A stretch of 5,889 nt of DNA, from the NCBI RefSeq assembly GCF_030651615.1, contig NZ_JAUSCG010000016.1, forward strand, positions 1 through 5,889, given 5' to 3'. Numbering within the stretch: the first letter of the stretch is position 1; the number at the start of each line of letters is the position of its first letter. Positions 5,844 through 5,889 of this stretch are shown here, in pieces. The notes beneath the pieces are model-generated. The model ran no database searches and had not been told where the DNA came from. It saw nothing but the letters and a program-made list of their open reading frames with translations. Position numbers and translations under genes: made by a program. The DNA comes from Methanocalculus sp. GTDB lineage: Archaea; Halobacteriota; Methanomicrobia; Methanomicrobiales; Methanocorpusculaceae.

Positions 5844-5889
5844 AGGCGAGATAGCTTCACTCGTGCATCCTCAGTCGTGAACTGCCAAT
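5814..5889 (-). mobile_element. End of an insertion sequence, probably IS630-like, running off the right edge
   Basis: Family likeness of the antiporter-like gene stops at 5811-5813 and a transposase-like reading frame appears on the minus strand 9 bases later, so an element end lies at about 5812-5820. The TA at 5812-5813 would suit an IS630-type target duplication, which is TA. The presumed terminal sequence is GTGTCACGTCAAACTTC. The opposite end, its inverted repeat and the second target copy are outside the window, so boundaries and family are provisional. Confidence 0.6.
5822..5889 (-). CDS. Transposase C-terminal fragment (IS630-like?), N-terminus beyond the right edge
   Basis: On the minus strand the last 22 full codons before TGA (5822-5824) read WQFTTEDARVKLSRLYP followed by TFEV. 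The FTTEDAR-K-LYP ending resembles the C-terminus I know from IS630-family DDE transposases in archaea and cyanobacteria; this is from memory, not a search. The stop codon lies only a few bases inside the presumed element end, as is common for compact insertion sequences. No catalytic DDE residue is in the window, so activity cannot be judged. Confidence 0.6.
   Translation of the reverse strand, partial: WQFTTEDARVKLSRLYPTFEV

Overview
The window looks like archaeal DNA, probably from a euryarchaeal methanogen (Methanomicrobiales or a relative). That placement is inference. It rests on the Mrp/Mbh-type order of small membrane genes, the TATA-like octamers in place of bacterial -35/-10 boxes, the dense ATGA start/stop overlaps with GGAGG ribosome binding sites, and a zinc-ribbon protein family common in such genomes. 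No marker gene in the window fixes the species.

Left part (1-969, minus strand): the N-terminal 323 residues of an amino-type DNA methyltransferase (motif I DPFCGSGTT, motif IV SPPY) whose C-terminus lies off the left edge. A 125-base divergent intergenic region (970-1094) carries one CTATATTG TATA-like box on each strand. On the plus strand comes a small protein with two CxxC pairs (1095-1367).

Middle and right part (1435-5843, plus strand): a tightly packed operon for a multisubunit cation/proton antiporter module, in the order mrpE, mrpF, mrpG, a fused MbhD/MbhE-like (MrpA C-terminal-like) subunit, mrpB, mrpC, a full-length MrpD-like proton-conducting subunit, and a second MrpD/NuoL-like subunit. 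Six of the seven junctions are 4-10 base overlaps or near overlaps and the last is a 1-base gap. The products would form a membrane complex exchanging H+ for Na+ (or another cation). The same order is the ion-translocating half of archaeal Mbh-type membrane hydrogenases, so the complex may be stand-alone or may continue into hydrogenase genes beyond the window.

Two genes of the operon are broken as written. mrpG has a run of ten T that puts TAG in frame after 20 codons, although the remaining ~94 codons are intact in the -1 frame. The second antiporter-like gene stops matching its family after codon 148, immediately after the conserved Glu of transmembrane helix 5. From there the DNA appears to be the end of an insertion sequence whose transposase is read on the minus strand into the right edge. 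A sequencing error, recoding or phase variation could explain the first lesion; the second looks like a true insertion.

There is no unannotated stretch longer than 300 bases. No tRNA, rRNA, CRISPR array or clear stem-loop terminator was seen.
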